Source of the DNA: an uncultured Cryptobacterium sp.
GTDB lineage: Bacteria > Actinomycetota > Coriobacteriia > Coriobacteriales > Eggerthellaceae
Assembly (NCBI GenBank): GCA_900554685.1
Contig: USIG01000033.1
Span: 1 to 13,304, forward strand
Reading direction: 5' to 3'
DNA: 13,304 nt
Made by a program: the position numbers and the translations under genes. The stretch's first letter is position 1. Each line of letters begins with the position of its first letter. Below the pieces are notes generated by a model, which did no database searches, had not been told where the DNA came from, and worked only from the letters and a program-made list of their open reading frames with translations. Below are positions 1 through 7,259 of this stretch, piece after piece.

Positions 1-220
1 ATACACCATAGCATTTTTTGACTTTGCTCTCATTCCCACCTGTGTAAGATTCGATCAAAGTTCTGACTACTCTTTCCGGAGTCTTATGACTGACTCCGCA
101 TCCCTTTGCAGCAAATACAATGATAATGATCAAAACGATCAGCGCAACAGCGCCTGCCAGAACCGGTTTCGGTAATCTGGCAATCACTGCAGCTATATCA
201 GAACCTCTGGAAGTTTTACG
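1..220 (-). CDS. Fragment of a foreign-looking single-TM protein, cut at both ends
   Basis: Read on the minus strand this segment stays open from the window edge to about position 280, and the part below about 220-240 looks like real protein. It has a basic Arg/Lys/Ser/Thr-rich stretch, a membrane segment (AGAVALIVLIIIIVFAA), then an extracytoplasmic part containing KTPERVVRTLIESYTGG and a Lys-rich stretch. That layout resembles the membrane-anchored DUF4878-like proteins common in Clostridia; the family link comes from memory and is tentative. No start codon is visible, because the upstream end runs into ftsE sequence, and the C-terminus lies outside the window. It does not fit beside ftsE, where the ABC Walker A region should be. 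I infer that it is a chimeric contig end or a rearrangement that joined another gene to ftsE. Confidence 0.45.
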
Positions 221-560
221 CCGGGTTCCTGAAGTTTTACGTCTGGTAGGTTTGCAGGACAAGTTGGAAAAGCGTCCTGATCAGTTATCAGGTGGCGAGC
301 AGCAGCGTGTCTCTATCGCGCGTGCAATTGTAAATCGTCCACCTTTGCTGGTATGTGACGAACCAACAGGTAACCTTGACCCTCAAAATTCTCGCGGCAT
401 TATGGATTTGCTTGAACGTATTAACCGTACTGGTACGACTGTTCTTGTTGCAACTCATGACCGTGAAATGGTTGACAACATGCGTCGTCGTGTTATTGCC
501 CTTGATCGTGGCGTTTTAACACGCGACCAGGACAGGGGGGTGTACGGTTTCGATGTCTAG
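120..560 (+). CDS. ftsE: Cell-division ABC ATPase FtsE, C-terminal part only (5' end replaced)
   Basis: FtsE is the cytoplasmic ATPase that, with FtsX, controls peptidoglycan hydrolases at the division site. From about position 220 the translation is clear FtsE: RRVPEVLRLVGL, the ABC signature LSGGEQQRVSIARA, Walker B LLVCDEPTGNLDP and the switch-His region VLVATHDREMV, ending RGVYGFDV. Full FtsE is about 220-230 residues. The first ~110, with Walker A GxxGxGKS and the Q-loop, are missing. The open frame runs back to an ATG at 120, but residues 1 to about 33 have no FtsE character and are antisense to a better minus-strand reading frame. The stop overlaps the ftsX start by 8 bases, so the intact operon is present on this side. 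As it stands the product could not bind ATP normally. The family call for the 3' part is firm; the start at 120 is not biological in my view. Confidence 0.8.
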   Translation: MIMIKTISATAPARTGFGNLAITAAISEPLEVLRRVPEVLRLVGLQDKLEKRPDQLSGGEQQRVSIARAIVNRPPLLVCDEPTGNLDPQNSRGIMDLLERINRTGTTVLVATHDREMVDNMRRRVIALDRGVLTRDQDRGVYGFDV

Positions 561-1464
561 TCTGTTTTATTTCTTCCGTGAATCTCTTACGGGTTTCACG
601 CGTAATTTATCAACAACATTAGGTTCTATTATTACGATCTTTCTTTCGTTGCTTATCATTGGCATCTTTTGTATAGGTGGCGCGATCGTCAATAATGTTG
701 TTGCATCAGTAGAAAATCAGGTTTCTATCACTGCTTTTGTTGCTGATGATGCCTCACAAGAAAATATTCAAAAGGTCATGGATGAAATTCAGGGCTATGA
801 AGGAGTGGAAAGTGTTTCCTTCACTGATAAGGATCAGGCACTAGAAAACTTCCGTCATTCAACTTCTAATCCTGAAATCGTCGATCAGCTTGATGGGCAA
901 AATCCTCTTCCTGCTTCTATTGATGTGGAGCTTGCCGAAGCACAGAGCGTAACTGATATTGCTAATCAGATTGTGTCAAACGAGGACTTTGTTACCGTAT
1001 GCGATAACCCAGATGATCCTGCTGATTCGCTTAACTACGGTCAAAAGACCGTTGATAAGCTGTTCTCCCTGACCAATGCAATTCGTGTTGCGGGTATTGT
1101 TTTAATCGCACTTCTTATTGTTATTGCCTTTATCTTTATCAATAACACCATTCGTTTGGCAATTCTTGCACGTCGTAAGGAAATTGCAATTATGCGTTTG
1201 GTGGGTGCTTCCAATGGCTTTATCCGTGGCCCCTTCTTGGCAGAAGGTGCACTTCACGCAATCATTGGTTCATTACTTGCTATCCTTGTTTTAGAAATAG
1301 TGCGTAACGCGGTTTTGCCGCAAATATCGGTTGCACTTCCGTGGTTGCCGGTATCAGTGGACTTCTCCTTGTTCGCGCTGATCTACGTTGCCCTTATTGT
1401 GGCAGGTTTGATAATCGGTCTTCTTGGTTCTACGTTTGCAATGCGTCGTTACCTGAAGGTCTAG
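553..1464 (+). CDS. ftsX: Cell-division protein FtsX, ABC permease subunit
   Basis: FtsX is the membrane half of the FtsEX complex. It does not transport; it passes ATP-driven movement from FtsE to cell-wall hydrolases or their activators outside the membrane. The 303-residue protein has the family layout: a short cytoplasmic N-terminus, TM1 at about 24-47, an extracellular domain at about 50-172, and TM2-4 at about 177-198, 228-252 and 272-293. The cytoplasmic loop after TM2 carries the FtsX hallmark ARRKEIAIMRLVGAS (206-220). The ATG lies inside the last codons of ftsE, the overlap typical of ftsEX and a sign of translational coupling. Length and topology are complete, in contrast to the broken ftsE upstream. 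The hydrolase partner cannot be read from the sequence; the S41-family gene follows 34 bases downstream. Confidence 0.95.
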   Translation: MSSLFYFFRESLTGFTRNLSTTLGSIITIFLSLLIIGIFCIGGAIVNNVVASVENQVSITAFVADDASQENIQKVMDEIQGYEGVESVSFTDKDQALENFRHSTSNPEIVDQLDGQNPLPASIDVELAEAQSVTDIANQIVSNEDFVTVCDNPDDPADSLNYGQKTVDKLFSLTNAIRVAGIVLIALLIVIAFIFINNTIRLAILARRKEIAIMRLVGASNGFIRGPFLAEGALHAIIGSLLAILVLEIVRNAVLPQISVALPWLPVSVDFSLFALIYVALIVAGLIIGLLGSTFAMRRYLKV

Positions 1465-1498
1465 GAAAAGTTATACGTGATAAGAATCGTAGGAATCG

Positions 1499-2752
1499 TT
1501 GGATACGTTTAAACAAACGGCAAAAGCGGCTTCTAAGAACAAGCACAATGCAAGCATCGTGAAATTTCTCGGTGCTTGCATTTTCGTATGTCTTGTCTTT
1601 TGTGCAGGCTTTTTAGTCCGTGGAAATACCGAATTACTTTCTGCAATGGGTCTTTCTTCGTTTGATGTCGATAGCGAAGTTAATCCTGGCATGACGGTGT
1701 CGGGAGATACGTATAATTCTCTTTCTGCTCGCATTGCTGAAGTGGATGGGGTATTAACTCAAAGCGGCGTGGATGAGTATGATCTTTCAAAGGCAACCGC
1801 CAATGTACTTCCTGCTTTTTTGAGTTCAATAAACGATCCCTACTTACGCTATTACGATGAACAGAGCTATCAGGCCTATCTTGCCACAACCAAAAACCCG
1901 GAGGCGGGGATTGGTGTGCTCTTTGGAGAATCCAATGGCGAATGCTTTGTAGCAGATGTCTTTGAATCATCTTCGGCGGCTGCGGCAGGTGTTCAGCCGG
2001 GAGATCATGTGGTTTCGATTGATGGGGTTTCAAAAGATGTTTGGAGTACCCCTGATGTTTTGAATGCTCTTTCGCGTGGAGAGGGAGAATCGGTTTTTAT
2101 TATATGGAGCCGACCCTCAACTGAATCAGGTGAAGAGGAAACAACCTACAGTACCTCTCTTACCTTCTCTTCTGATTCTGCGGTCAATGTAACTCACGAG
2201 GTTCATGACTCTGTTGGAATAATCAAGCTTTCGCAAATTACTTCCGATTCGGCTTCCCTTGTTTCAAACGCGTTGTCGGTTGCTGCAAGCGAAGGCGCTC
2301 ATTCCTATGTTCTTGATTTACGAGATGTCCCTGGTGGTTATCTTACCCAGGCAGTAGATATTGCGTCGCTCTTTATTCAGAGTGGGGAAGTAGTCCAGAT
2401 TGAAACAGCTGAAGGAACAACAACACGCAGCGCTGACGGTTCAAGTGTTACTTCGGCCCCTCTGGTAGTTTTAGTTAATGGAAGAACGTCGGGTTGTGCT
2501 GAAGTTCTTGCTGCGGCGTTGCAGGAAACAGGGAGAGCGAGTGTAGTTGGAACTACCACCTTAGGAAAGGGTAGCGTACAAATTATGCAGCCTTTGTCGT
2601 TTGGTGGCGCTCTTCGATATACCGCTGCTTATTATTTGACACCTAACGGACGTCAACTTGATGGGAATGGGGTCTCTCCTGATATCGAGGCAAATAATGC
2701 GACTACACAGGAAAGCGTCGCAATTGATGTTGCCCGTTCTCTCAATAACTAG
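1499..2752 (+). CDS. Membrane-anchored PDZ/S41 C-terminal-processing peptidase homologue, possibly inactive
   Basis: Carboxy-terminal processing peptidases (CtpA/CtpB/Prc, MEROPS S41) cut extracytoplasmic proteins with a Ser-Lys dyad. The 417 residues contain an N-terminal anchor (TM about 24-40), a helical lead-in with NDPYLRYYD (112-120), a PDZ domain (about 136-205, GVQPGDHVVSIDGV) and the S41 core (about 235-395) with DLRDVPGGYL and GKGSVQ. K357 and Q361 of the active site are present. The nucleophile motif reads TSGCAEV (330-336) instead of the usual T/S-A-S-A-S/A-E: G332 sits at the Ser position, exactly 25 residues before the Lys, with S331 next to it. The start is TTG at 1499, just after an in-frame stop and behind an AGGA; GTG at 1559 is possible but would leave almost nothing ahead of the anchor. 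S41 genes beside ftsEX are known, for example ctpB in Bacillus. The family call is firm; activity is in doubt. Confidence 0.88.
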   Translation: MDTFKQTAKAASKNKHNASIVKFLGACIFVCLVFCAGFLVRGNTELLSAMGLSSFDVDSEVNPGMTVSGDTYNSLSARIAEVDGVLTQSGVDEYDLSKATANVLPAFLSSINDPYLRYYDEQSYQAYLATTKNPEAGIGVLFGESNGECFVADVFESSSAAAAGVQPGDHVVSIDGVSKDVWSTPDVLNALSRGEGESVFIIWSRPSTESGEEETTYSTSLTFSSDSAVNVTHEVHDSVGIIKLSQITSDSASLVSNALSVAASEGAHSYVLDLRDVPGGYLTQAVDIASLFIQSGEVVQIETAEGTTTRSADGSSVTSAPLVVLVNGRTSGCAEVLAAALQETGRASVVGTTTLGKGSVQIMQPLSFGGALRYTAAYYLTPNGRQLDGNGVSPDIEANNATTQESVAIDVARSLNN

Positions 2753-2820
2753 AAGAGTTAGTAGCTGCATCGCTTTAGTACCAATTATGCCTGCTTATTA
2801 AGAAGAGAAAGGTTGCGCGT

Positions 2821-4908
2821 ATGGCACGACGTAGTTCAAAAGCGCGTCGCCGACCAAAGGCCCGCCCCCAAGGTGTCCTTGAATTACATGCGCAAGGCTT
2901 TGGTTTCGTAAAAACGGCCGAAGGGGAATACTTTATTCCCGCATCTAAAATCAATGGTGCCTTTCCCGGCGATTTGGTGGAAATTTCTCGCTTGTCGTCT
3001 TCTGATTCTCATAGATCGACTTCCCCTTCCTCTCGCAGACCAACAGCTCGCATCACTAAGGTTTTGATGCGCTGTAAGGATACCTTTATAGGACGCTATG
3101 AGATTGCCGAACCATTCGGCATTGTGGTGCCCGAAGATCCTGCTATCCCTTACGACATCTTCACGCTACGACGTGATGCTCTGTTTGCTCATGAGGGCGA
3201 TATCGTAGAGGTTCAAATTCAAGAATTTCCAAGCCGTAACTCGGCGGCAACTGGTAGAGTGCTGCGGGTGCTCGGTTCTGAGGACGAGGTTGATGTTGCT
3301 ATTGATCTCATTATTGCCGAACAGCAATTCGAAACTACGTTTTCAGAGGGTGCACTTCAGGAGGCAAACGAGGCGTCCTTTGAGGCAAATGAGGCTTTAG
3401 CTCAGGGGTATCGAGATCTTAGCAGTGAATTTATTTTTACTATTGACCCGGTAGATGCGCGGGACTTCGACGATGCGGTATCGCTGGAGCGAGAAGGGGA
3501 AAATTATCGCCTTGGTGTTCATATTGCTGATGTATCTCGCTATGTTTCATTTGGTACCTCACTCGATCTCGATGCTCGTCGGCGTGCTACGTCGGTATAC
3601 CTTGTTGATCGTGTGATACCGATGCTCCCTGAGCCTCTAAGTAATAATCTTTGCTCACTTGTACCTGCGAAAAAGCGTTCCACTATAAGTGTAGAAGCGC
3701 TCATTAGCCCAGTAGGCAGAGTTCTGTCCTATGAGGTTTTTCCCTCGGTTATTCAATCGTCTGCGCGCTTGTCTTACGATCAGGCACAAGCAATTTTAGA
3801 GGGCTCTTCTCTTGGAAGGTCGATTAAGGATATTGAGGAGGATCTGAAAAGCTGTGAGGTTCCTCATGGTTCGATACCACTTCGTGAAGGCGTGCTTGAA
3901 AAGCTTCAAGAGCGTATCGAAGGGCTTAATGTGCTTGCGAAAGCGCTGTTTGAACGACGGAAAAAAGATGGATGTATGGATTTTGAGCGAGTTGAAGCAA
4001 AGGTCAAACTTGATGAAAACCATAATCCCATCGATATTTATTACCGACGAAAAACTGACGCGACACAACTTATCGAAGAAGCTATGATTCTTGCTAATCA
4101 TCTGGTTGCTCAATGGCTTATCGAGAAAAATCTTCCCTGTGTTTTTCGTGTTCACGATGCGCCGGATGCCGAAGCGCTTCGCTCTTTGTATACCGTCTTG
4201 CGAGAATTTCCTCTTTTTAAGGATATTGATAAGCGCCTGTTTTGTAGTGGAAACCCTCAAACCTTACAAGAGGTGTTGGGGCGCGTAAAGGGTCATCCCT
4301 TGCAGGAGCTGGTCAATACGCTTCTTCTCCGTGCGATGAAAAGAGCGGGGTATCGTGCCGAACAGGATTATCATTATGGCCTTGCCCTTGATACGTACTG
4401 TCATTTCACTTCGCCTATCAGACGGTATCCTGATCTTTTAGTTCATCGAATGCTTAAGGAAGGCTTCTTTGGAAAAAGTGAAACATTTGAAGCGCAGAAA
4501 AACGCTCTTCCTTGGATGGCAGAACATTCCTCAGAGATGGAGCGAAGGGCTGAAAAGGCTGCCCGTCAATCGCAGCTTGTTAAGATAGTTGAATACCTGC
4601 AAGGTTATATTGGCTCAACTTTTAAGGGTGTGATTTCTCAGGTTTCCACCTTTGGTGTTACTGTTCGATTGGAAAACACCGCAACAGGATCTCTTCCACT
4701 TGAAGAGCTTGGTGATGAGTACTTTTCTTTTGATCCTGCACACCACCTTCTCAGTGGCGTTTCAACGGGCAGAGTGTATCGTTTAGGTCAAAAGCTCCAG
4801 GTGGTGTTAGTGGGGGCTTATCCAAGAGGAAGGCATCTTTCGTTTAAGCTTGCTCCGGAAGAGCGACATGATTCCCGTCTTGTGTATGCAAGTGATCGTT
4901 GGGGCTAG
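2821..4908 (+). CDS. rnr: Ribonuclease R, 3'-5' exoribonuclease (RNB family)
   Basis: RNase R degrades structured RNA processively from the 3' end, and with tmRNA-SmpB it removes non-stop mRNAs. The 695 residues show a basic N-terminus, a cold-shock-type OB region (about 17-57, GVLELHAQGFGFV), a Ser-rich linker (59-72), a second OB region (about 85-150), the RNB catalytic domain (about 200-545) and a C-terminal S1 domain (about 597-677, GVISQVSTFGVTVRL). The metal-binding cluster IDPVDARDFDDA gives D209, D215, D217 and D218; FRVHDAPDA and FTSPIRRYPDLLVHRML are further RNB signatures. It is shorter than the 813-residue E. coli protein, as is usual outside Proteobacteria, and lacks a clear N-terminal helix-turn-helix. 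ATG at 2821 follows a purine-rich AGAAAGG. RNase II is an alternative, but the basic start, the OB-RNB-S1 layout and nearby smpB favour RNase R. Confidence 0.95.
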   Translation: MARRSSKARRRPKARPQGVLELHAQGFGFVKTAEGEYFIPASKINGAFPGDLVEISRLSSSDSHRSTSPSSRRPTARITKVLMRCKDTFIGRYEIAEPFGIVVPEDPAIPYDIFTLRRDALFAHEGDIVEVQIQEFPSRNSAATGRVLRVLGSEDEVDVAIDLIIAEQQFETTFSEGALQEANEASFEANEALAQGYRDLSSEFIFTIDPVDARDFDDAVSLEREGENYRLGVHIADVSRYVSFGTSLDLDARRRATSVYLVDRVIPMLPEPLSNNLCSLVPAKKRSTISVEALISPVGRVLSYEVFPSVIQSSARLSYDQAQAILEGSSLGRSIKDIEEDLKSCEVPHGSIPLREGVLEKLQERIEGLNVLAKALFERRKKDGCMDFERVEAKVKLDENHNPIDIYYRRKTDATQLIEEAMILANHLVAQWLIEKNLPCVFRVHDAPDAEALRSLYTVLREFPLFKDIDKRLFCSGNPQTLQEVLGRVKGHPLQELVNTLLLRAMKRAGYRAEQDYHYGLALDTYCHFTSPIRRYPDLLVHRMLKEGFFGKSETFEAQKNALPWMAEHSSEMERRAEKAARQSQLVKIVEYLQGYIGSTFKGVISQVSTFGVTVRLENTATGSLPLEELGDEYFSFDPAHHLLSGVSTGRVYRLGQKLQVVLVGAYPRGRHLSFKLAPEERHDSRLVYASDRWG

Positions 4909-4954
4909 ATTAAGTCATGTCTTGGATATACGATCACGTAGGATAAGGAGCGCG

Positions 4955-4995
4955 AAGCACTTATAATACTTAAACACGTTTATAGTGCTTAAGTA
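4955..4995 (+). terminator. Two competing AT-rich hairpins after rnr, possible weak terminator
   Basis: AAGCACT (4955-4961) pairs with AGTGCTT (4984-4990) and, past one bulged T, ATAA pairs with TTAT. A second hairpin uses overlapping bases: TACTTAAACAC (4967-4977) against GTGCTTAAGTA (4985-4995), with one A-C mismatch and a 7-base loop, followed by GTTTTG. Only one can form at a time. The U-tract is short, so termination would be partial at best. The segment lies in the 145-base gap between rnr and the M42 gene. Confidence 0.35.
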
Positions 4996-5053
4996 GTTTT
5001 GATATTGAAGTTCTGTTTAAGGTCTTTGCAATAAGAAAGATTGAGAGGCTTTT

Positions 5054-6121
5054 ATGGCGAAAGTAGATAAAGCTTATTTAAAACAACTGGTTGAAACCCC
5101 TTCTGTGACGGGCACTGAAATTGCAATTGCAAACATTGTTCGCGAACGTCTTTCTGAGGTGGCTGACGAGATTGAAACAAACGTTATGGGATCGGTTCAT
5201 GCGCGTCTTTTAGGAAGCGGTTCTGCTCCTTCGGTTATGATTGCAGCCCATATGGATGAAGTCGGTTTGATGGTTACTCATATTTCTGATCAGGGTTTTT
5301 TGAGTGTTGCAGCTGTTGGTGGTGTTGATGCCGCCATTTTGCCTGGCATGCGTGTTGATGTTCATACCGCTACGGAAACCTTACGCGGTGTGGTAGGACG
5401 AAAGCCTATTCATTTAATTGAGCCTGATGAGCGAAAAACGGTAACGCCTCTTAGTAGCCTTGTAATTGATTTGGGCTTGTCGCCTCGTCGTGTTAAATCG
5501 CTTGTTCGCGTAGGAGATGTGATCACCTACGGTGTAGGCTTTGACAAGATCGGTAAAGGTATGGCTGTTTCACGAGGTTTTGATGACAAGGCTGGCGTGT
5601 ATGTCATTACGCGCGTTATGGAAGAGCTGAAGAAAAGCGGCAAGGCGCAAGGTGACTATATTTGTGCGGCAACGGTTCAAGAAGAAATTGGCTTACGTGG
5701 TGGCACGACTTCGGCATATGGGGTAAATCCTGATGTAGCTATTGCGGTAGATGTAACCCATGCAACCGATTATCCCGGCATCGATCAGAGTCGTTATGGC
5801 AAGATTGTCTGCGGTGATGGTCCTGTAATCGCTCGTGGTCCTAATATCAACCCAGTGGTATTTGAACGTCTGTGCGCGGCAGCGAAAAAAGAAGGTATAT
5901 CGGTGCAGTTTGAAGCAGAACCAGGTGTTACGGGCACCGATGCAGGAACTATGCAGATACAGCAAGGTGGTTGTGCCGCAGGACTGGTATCTATTCCTTT
6001 GCGTTATATGCATACTCCTACTGAAGTGATTAAGCTTTCAGATCTTGAGGAAACGGTTTGCTTGCTGAAACGTTTTATTCTTGATCTTGATGAAGATGTT
6101 TCGTTTGTTCCAGGAATGTAG
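5054..6121 (+). CDS. M42-family metallo-aminopeptidase (glutamyl aminopeptidase / TET-like)
   Basis: M42 peptidases are cytoplasmic two-metal aminopeptidases, often forming tetrahedral dodecamers, that trim short peptides left by larger proteases. The 355 residues carry all expected ligand motifs: AAHMDEVGLMV (H66, D68), SRGFDDKAG (D177/D178, bridging Asp), TVQEEIGLRGG (E210 and E211, catalytic base and ligand), AVDVTHATD (D233) and RYMHTPTEV (H320). The length is normal for the family. The region between about 80 and 160 corresponds to the inserted lid domain involved in oligomer contacts. ATG at 5054 follows a GAGAGG. The stop is three bases before smpB, suggesting co-transcription, although no functional link to ribosome rescue is known to me. 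Members are sometimes annotated as endoglucanase M or deblocking aminopeptidase; specificity cannot be read from sequence. Confidence 0.93.
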   Translation: MAKVDKAYLKQLVETPSVTGTEIAIANIVRERLSEVADEIETNVMGSVHARLLGSGSAPSVMIAAHMDEVGLMVTHISDQGFLSVAAVGGVDAAILPGMRVDVHTATETLRGVVGRKPIHLIEPDERKTVTPLSSLVIDLGLSPRRVKSLVRVGDVITYGVGFDKIGKGMAVSRGFDDKAGVYVITRVMEELKKSGKAQGDYICAATVQEEIGLRGGTTSAYGVNPDVAIAVDVTHATDYPGIDQSRYGKIVCGDGPVIARGPNINPVVFERLCAAAKKEGISVQFEAEPGVTGTDAGTMQIQQGGCAAGLVSIPLRYMHTPTEVIKLSDLEETVCLLKRFILDLDEDVSFVPGM

Positions 6122-6124
6122 GTT

Positions 6125-6592
6125 ATGTCGGCTAAAACAGAAAAAACCATTGCTAAAAACAGACGCGCCTTTCACGATTACGAAATTCTCGAGACCTATG
6201 AGGCGGGAATTGTTCTTACCGGTACGGAGGTTTGTTCGTTAAGAGAAAACAACTGTCAGCTAACGGATTGTTTTGCTCTTATTCGAGGCGGGGAAGTGTG
6301 GCTTAATAATCTCCATATTTCTCCTTATAGCCATGGCAACTTAAATAATCCCGATCCCGATCGTAAGCGCAAGCTTTTACTGCATAGAAAACAGATACGC
6401 GATCTTGAGCGTAAAACGCAAGAAAAAGGCATGGCACTTGTGCCGATCAAGATCTATTTTGATCGCAATTCCCGCGTAAAGGTGGAATTGGCGGTTGCAC
6501 GTGGTAAAAAGCTCTATGATAAACGTGCTGCTATGGCCGAGCGTGATTCAAAACGCGAGATTGAACGAGCACTTAAACAACGATATCGATAA
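6125..6592 (+). CDS. smpB: SsrA-binding protein SmpB
   Basis: SmpB binds tmRNA and brings it to stalled ribosomes for trans-translation. The 155-residue length is standard. Visible signatures are the start NRRAFHDYEILETYEAGIVL, the core GTEVCSLR, LNNLHISPY, the Lys/Arg-rich region RKRKLLLHR, VPIKIYFD and the tail GKKLYDKRAAMAERDSKRE, which becomes helical in the ribosomal mRNA channel. C37 stands where most homologues have Lys (GTEVKSLR). The ATG is three bases after the M42 stop, so translation may be coupled, and the next gene begins 9 bases after this stop. RNase R, which degrades the mRNAs SmpB/tmRNA releases, is encoded two genes upstream. No tmRNA gene is visible here, though it often lies near smpB. 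Confidence 0.97.
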   Translation: MSAKTEKTIAKNRRAFHDYEILETYEAGIVLTGTEVCSLRENNCQLTDCFALIRGGEVWLNNLHISPYSHGNLNNPDPDRKRKLLLHRKQIRDLERKTQEKGMALVPIKIYFDRNSRVKVELAVARGKKLYDKRAAMAERDSKREIERALKQRYR

Positions 6593-6601
6593 AGGAGTAG
6601 C

Positions 6602-7123
6602 ATGAACGAGAATGTTTTGCAGATGATAGACACCCTTCATGCACGTCTTGATGATGTTTCAGAAGCGGTAAAGTCATTGCCTATTGAGGCTCCTGAATAT
6701 GCCACGAAGCTTGATAAAATTGACGACAAACTTTATCTGCTTCAGTGTGAAATTGAAAAAGTTGCTCAATCCTCATCAGTTACTGAGTCGAAAAAGGCAG
6801 AAACCTCAGATGAAGAAGAGTTAGTTGCTTCTGATCAAACTAAGACATCTCAGGCCGCATCGGCAGACGATCTGAGTGAGCAGGCTGGTACCTCTTCATC
6901 TCAAAAAGAAACATCGAAAGAATCTGATACTGAAAAATCGAGCGAAGATTCTTTAGAGGGAGAAAAGAAAAAAGAAATTTTTTCAGACGATATGAAAGAA
7001 AATCTCGCTGACGCAGGTCGTGCCATAGGCAATATATACCGAGATGGCAAAGAGGTTATTACGGAGCTTTCTGGCACTATGGGAGATCTTAAAGATATCT
7101 TTTCCTTTGGCAAGAAGCGCTAA
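6602..7123 (+). CDS. Unrecognised protein: N-terminal coiled coil, acidic Ser-rich linker, amphipathic C-terminus
   Basis: I do not recognise this family. The 173 residues split into three parts. Residues about 1-56 are predicted helical with heptad-like hydrophobics (MIDTLHARLDDVSEAVKSL and a second helix KLDKIDDKLYLLQCEIEKV), a likely coiled coil. Residues about 57-128 are low complexity, rich in Ser, Glu, Lys, Thr and Asp, and probably disordered. Residues about 129-173 return to ordered sequence (NLADAGRAIGNIYRDGKEV), a likely amphipathic helix ending in FSFGKKR. There is no signal peptide or TM segment, so it is probably cytoplasmic or peripherally membrane-bound. It has a good ribosome site, AAAGGAG five bases before the ATG, and starts 9 bases after smpB, so it should be expressed with it. 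The real gene call rests on spacing, RBS and clean ends; no function is inferred. Confidence 0.75.
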   Translation: MNENVLQMIDTLHARLDDVSEAVKSLPIEAPEYATKLDKIDDKLYLLQCEIEKVAQSSSVTESKKAETSDEEELVASDQTKTSQAASADDLSEQAGTSSSQKETSKESDTEKSSEDSLEGEKKKEIFSDDMKENLADAGRAIGNIYRDGKEVITELSGTMGDLKDIFSFGKKR

Positions 7124-7180
7124 GAAAAAGGTTGATCTTCACTAACCCCTGCTTAAATCTTACTGAACACAAACCAAGAA

Positions 7181-7201
7181 AAGCCACCCGTTGGGTGGCT
7201 T
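7181..7201. terminator. Bidirectional intrinsic terminator between smpB-linked gene and rpmB
   Basis: AAGCCACCC (7181-7189) and GGGTGGCTT (7193-7201) form a perfect 9-bp stem with a three-base loop. On the minus strand the stem is followed by a U-rich TTTTCTTGG, a good terminator for rpmB. On the plus strand the following TAAATCTTGTT is weaker but could stop the smpB-side transcript. The two genes converge on it. Confidence 0.85.
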
Positions 7202-7259
7202 AAATCTTGTTATAGGCAAGGGGTAGATTACAATCTGCCCAAAAGTAATAAACGCGAAT

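Noticed and set aside
210..241. Paired GAAGTTTTACG as the start of a repeat array or CRISPR
   Set aside because: Only two 11-base copies exist, 21 bases apart, with no further units; they fit a junction or similar codons (EVLR twice) better.
1680..2033. 117-codon minus-strand frame inside the S41 gene
   Set aside because: His/Pro/Gln-rich composition is typical of an antisense shadow of PDZ-coding sequence; no start signal and no family resemblance.
3796..4260. 154-codon open frame on the minus strand inside rnr
   Set aside because: It lies wholly antisense to the RNB domain, has no recognisable domain, and no ribosome site or conserved motif supports it.
4962..4967. Perfect TATAAT upstream of the M42 gene as a promoter
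   Set aside because: No -35-like hexamer lies 16-18 bases upstream (4939-4944 is TAGGAT) and there is no extended -10; the box is part of an AT-rich hairpin.
6593..7259. tmRNA gene (ssrA) next to smpB
   Set aside because: I looked for the tRNA-like ends and a short tag frame ending in Ala-Ala after smpB and saw none; the stretch is a protein gene followed by a terminator.
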